A stretch of DNA of 64,000 nt from Pseudoalteromonas arctica. GTDB lineage: Bacteria; Pseudomonadota; Gammaproteobacteria; Enterobacterales; Alteromonadaceae. The DNA is taken from positions 62,001 through 126,000 of the forward strand of contig NZ_JABBMT010000007.1 in assembly GCF_012927645.1 (NCBI RefSeq). The letters are read 5' to 3'. Position numbers and translations under genes: made by a program. Shown piece by piece: positions 63,378 to 64,000 of this stretch. The notes beneath the pieces are model-generated. The model ran no database searches and was not told the DNA's origin. It saw only the letters and a list, made by a program, of their open reading frames with translations. The first letter of the stretch is position 1; each line of letters opens with the position of its first letter.

Positions 63378-64000
63378 ATGATAAAACTTACTGATCTTGC
63401 TCGATTAGAGTCTATCAAAGAAGCTCAAAAAAACGTGGGCGCATATAAAAATTACCTCCATGATGTGTTAAAGCCAGCTATTGAACGTGGTAACTGGGAT
63501 GAGTTTGAACTCCTTGATATTGGGTTTAGTATTACAGGTAAATCACTTGGTAAAGTCGGTGATAATGAGGCATGGAAAACGCTACAAGATTTTTTTGACC
63601 CAAACTCCAAAGCTAAAAAGACGCTAGATTTCACATTAAACGGCAAAGTAATCGAGCGTAACCTCAGAAACCAACTGAAATCTCTAGCATTAAAGATGAT
63701 GTGGATATCACCACAAGATCACTCTTTTAATACTATCTACAAAACAGTTACTAATATAAAAAAAATAATCCCTTACATTATACAAAGCGGATACAACAGT
63801 TTTGCGTGCATCAACTCTGAGCTCGTAGAAACTTTGATTCTTACTGGTTCTACAAACATAAATTTTAAACAAAATTCGATTTATGAGGGGTTAAATAAGC
63901 TTTTCACTGAAGAAATAGGTTTACCGTTTCATGTGGCAATTGAAGAACGTTTAAGTGCCAGTAGTTTTAAACTAGCATTGTTAGAACCAGAGCAACACAC
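63378..64000 (+). CDS. Third gene of the recombinase trio (partial)
   Basis: An ORF from the ATG at 63378, nine bases after the previous stop, open to the window end (about 207 residues visible). The N-terminal part (LARLESIKEAQKNVGAYKNYLHDVL, then WKTLQDFF and LRNQLKSLALKMMW) is helical and could be the core-binding domain of another recombinase; no catalytic residues are reached. Its place in the trio suggests a recombination partner or a helper such as TnpC; which one cannot be decided from this fragment. Confidence 0.6.
   Translation, partial: MIKLTDLARLESIKEAQKNVGAYKNYLHDVLKPAIERGNWDEFELLDIGFSITGKSLGKVGDNEAWKTLQDFFDPNSKAKKTLDFTLNGKVIERNLRNQLKSLALKMMWISPQDHSFNTIYKTVTNIKKIIPYIIQSGYNSFACINSELVETLILTGSTNINFKQNSIYEGLNKLFTEEIGLPFHVAIEERLSASSFKLALLEPEQH

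Larger units (their letters stand above)
59517..64000 (+). mobile_element. Integrative element with a recombinase trio, left end in bcp (continues beyond window)
   Basis: The element starts where bcp is cut and runs off the right edge. It begins with a pair of direct repeats and three tightly spaced co-directional genes: a complete tyrosine recombinase, a large degenerate recombinase-like protein, and a third, cut gene. The layout parallels Tn554-type (TnpA-TnpB-TnpC) and recombinase-in-trio modules. Any cargo lies outside the window. Codons here look more A/T-rich than in the neighbours. Confidence 0.8.

Overview
The window looks like chromosome from a low-GC marine gammaproteobacterium of the Alteromonadales, most probably Pseudoalteromonas or a close relative. 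The reasons are close protein matches to E. coli, Vibrio and Shewanella families, E. coli-like gene orders (dnaQ/rnhA-yafS-gloB-mltD; yqcA-truC-csrB-syd-queF; pheS-pheT-ihfA; apt-dnaX-ybaB-recR; bamC/gcvR-bcp), and marine-type families (DUF3549, DUF3301, DUF2066, a TtpC-type TonB system). The genus is inferred from memory of such families; no search was run.

Layout. 1-5.3 kb: dnaQ (cut by the window edge), rnhA, a persulfide-dioxygenase-like hydrolase, yafS-like methyltransferase, gloB, mltD. 5.3-12.4 kb: yqcA-truC with a shrunken yqcC-like ORF, DUF3549/DUF3301, an unannotated CsrB-family regulatory RNA with an upstream GacA/UvrY-type box, GNAT, DUF2789, DUF2310, syd, queF. 12.4-18 kb: a cyclophilin-like remnant, tamB and tamA. 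18-31 kb: rraB, radD, an H-NS-like protein, DUF349/DUF1315/zinc-ribbon cluster, alanine symporter, M14 carboxypeptidase, long GAPDH, DUF2989 lipoprotein. 31-37 kb: ihfA-pheT-pheS, hda-DUF2066, LysE exporter. 37-45 kb: LplT-PlsC fusion, then the recR-ybaB-dnaX-apt block, split between recR and ybaB by a 1.9-kb two-gene cassette (DUF3037 plus HipA-like kinase). 45-59 kb: dusC, a DksA-like protein, a six-gene TonB operon (DUF3450, TtpC, ExbB, ExbD, TonB, TPR), cold shock protein, pyrC, YjiH, bamC, gcvR. 59.2-64 kb: bcp is cut by the left end of a mobile element encoding three co-directional genes, of which the first is a complete tyrosine recombinase. The element leaves the window on the right.

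The most notable observations are: (1) the CsrB-like RNA with 22 GGA motifs; (2) the HipA-kinase/DUF3037 cassette, flanked by a 22-bp imperfect duplication of the ybaB 3' end and with no recombinase of its own; (3) the recombinase-trio element in bcp, with a pair of 21-bp direct repeats at its end; (4) a predicted programmed -1 frameshift in dnaX; and (5) gene remnants of yqcC and a cyclophilin in otherwise conserved neighbourhoods.
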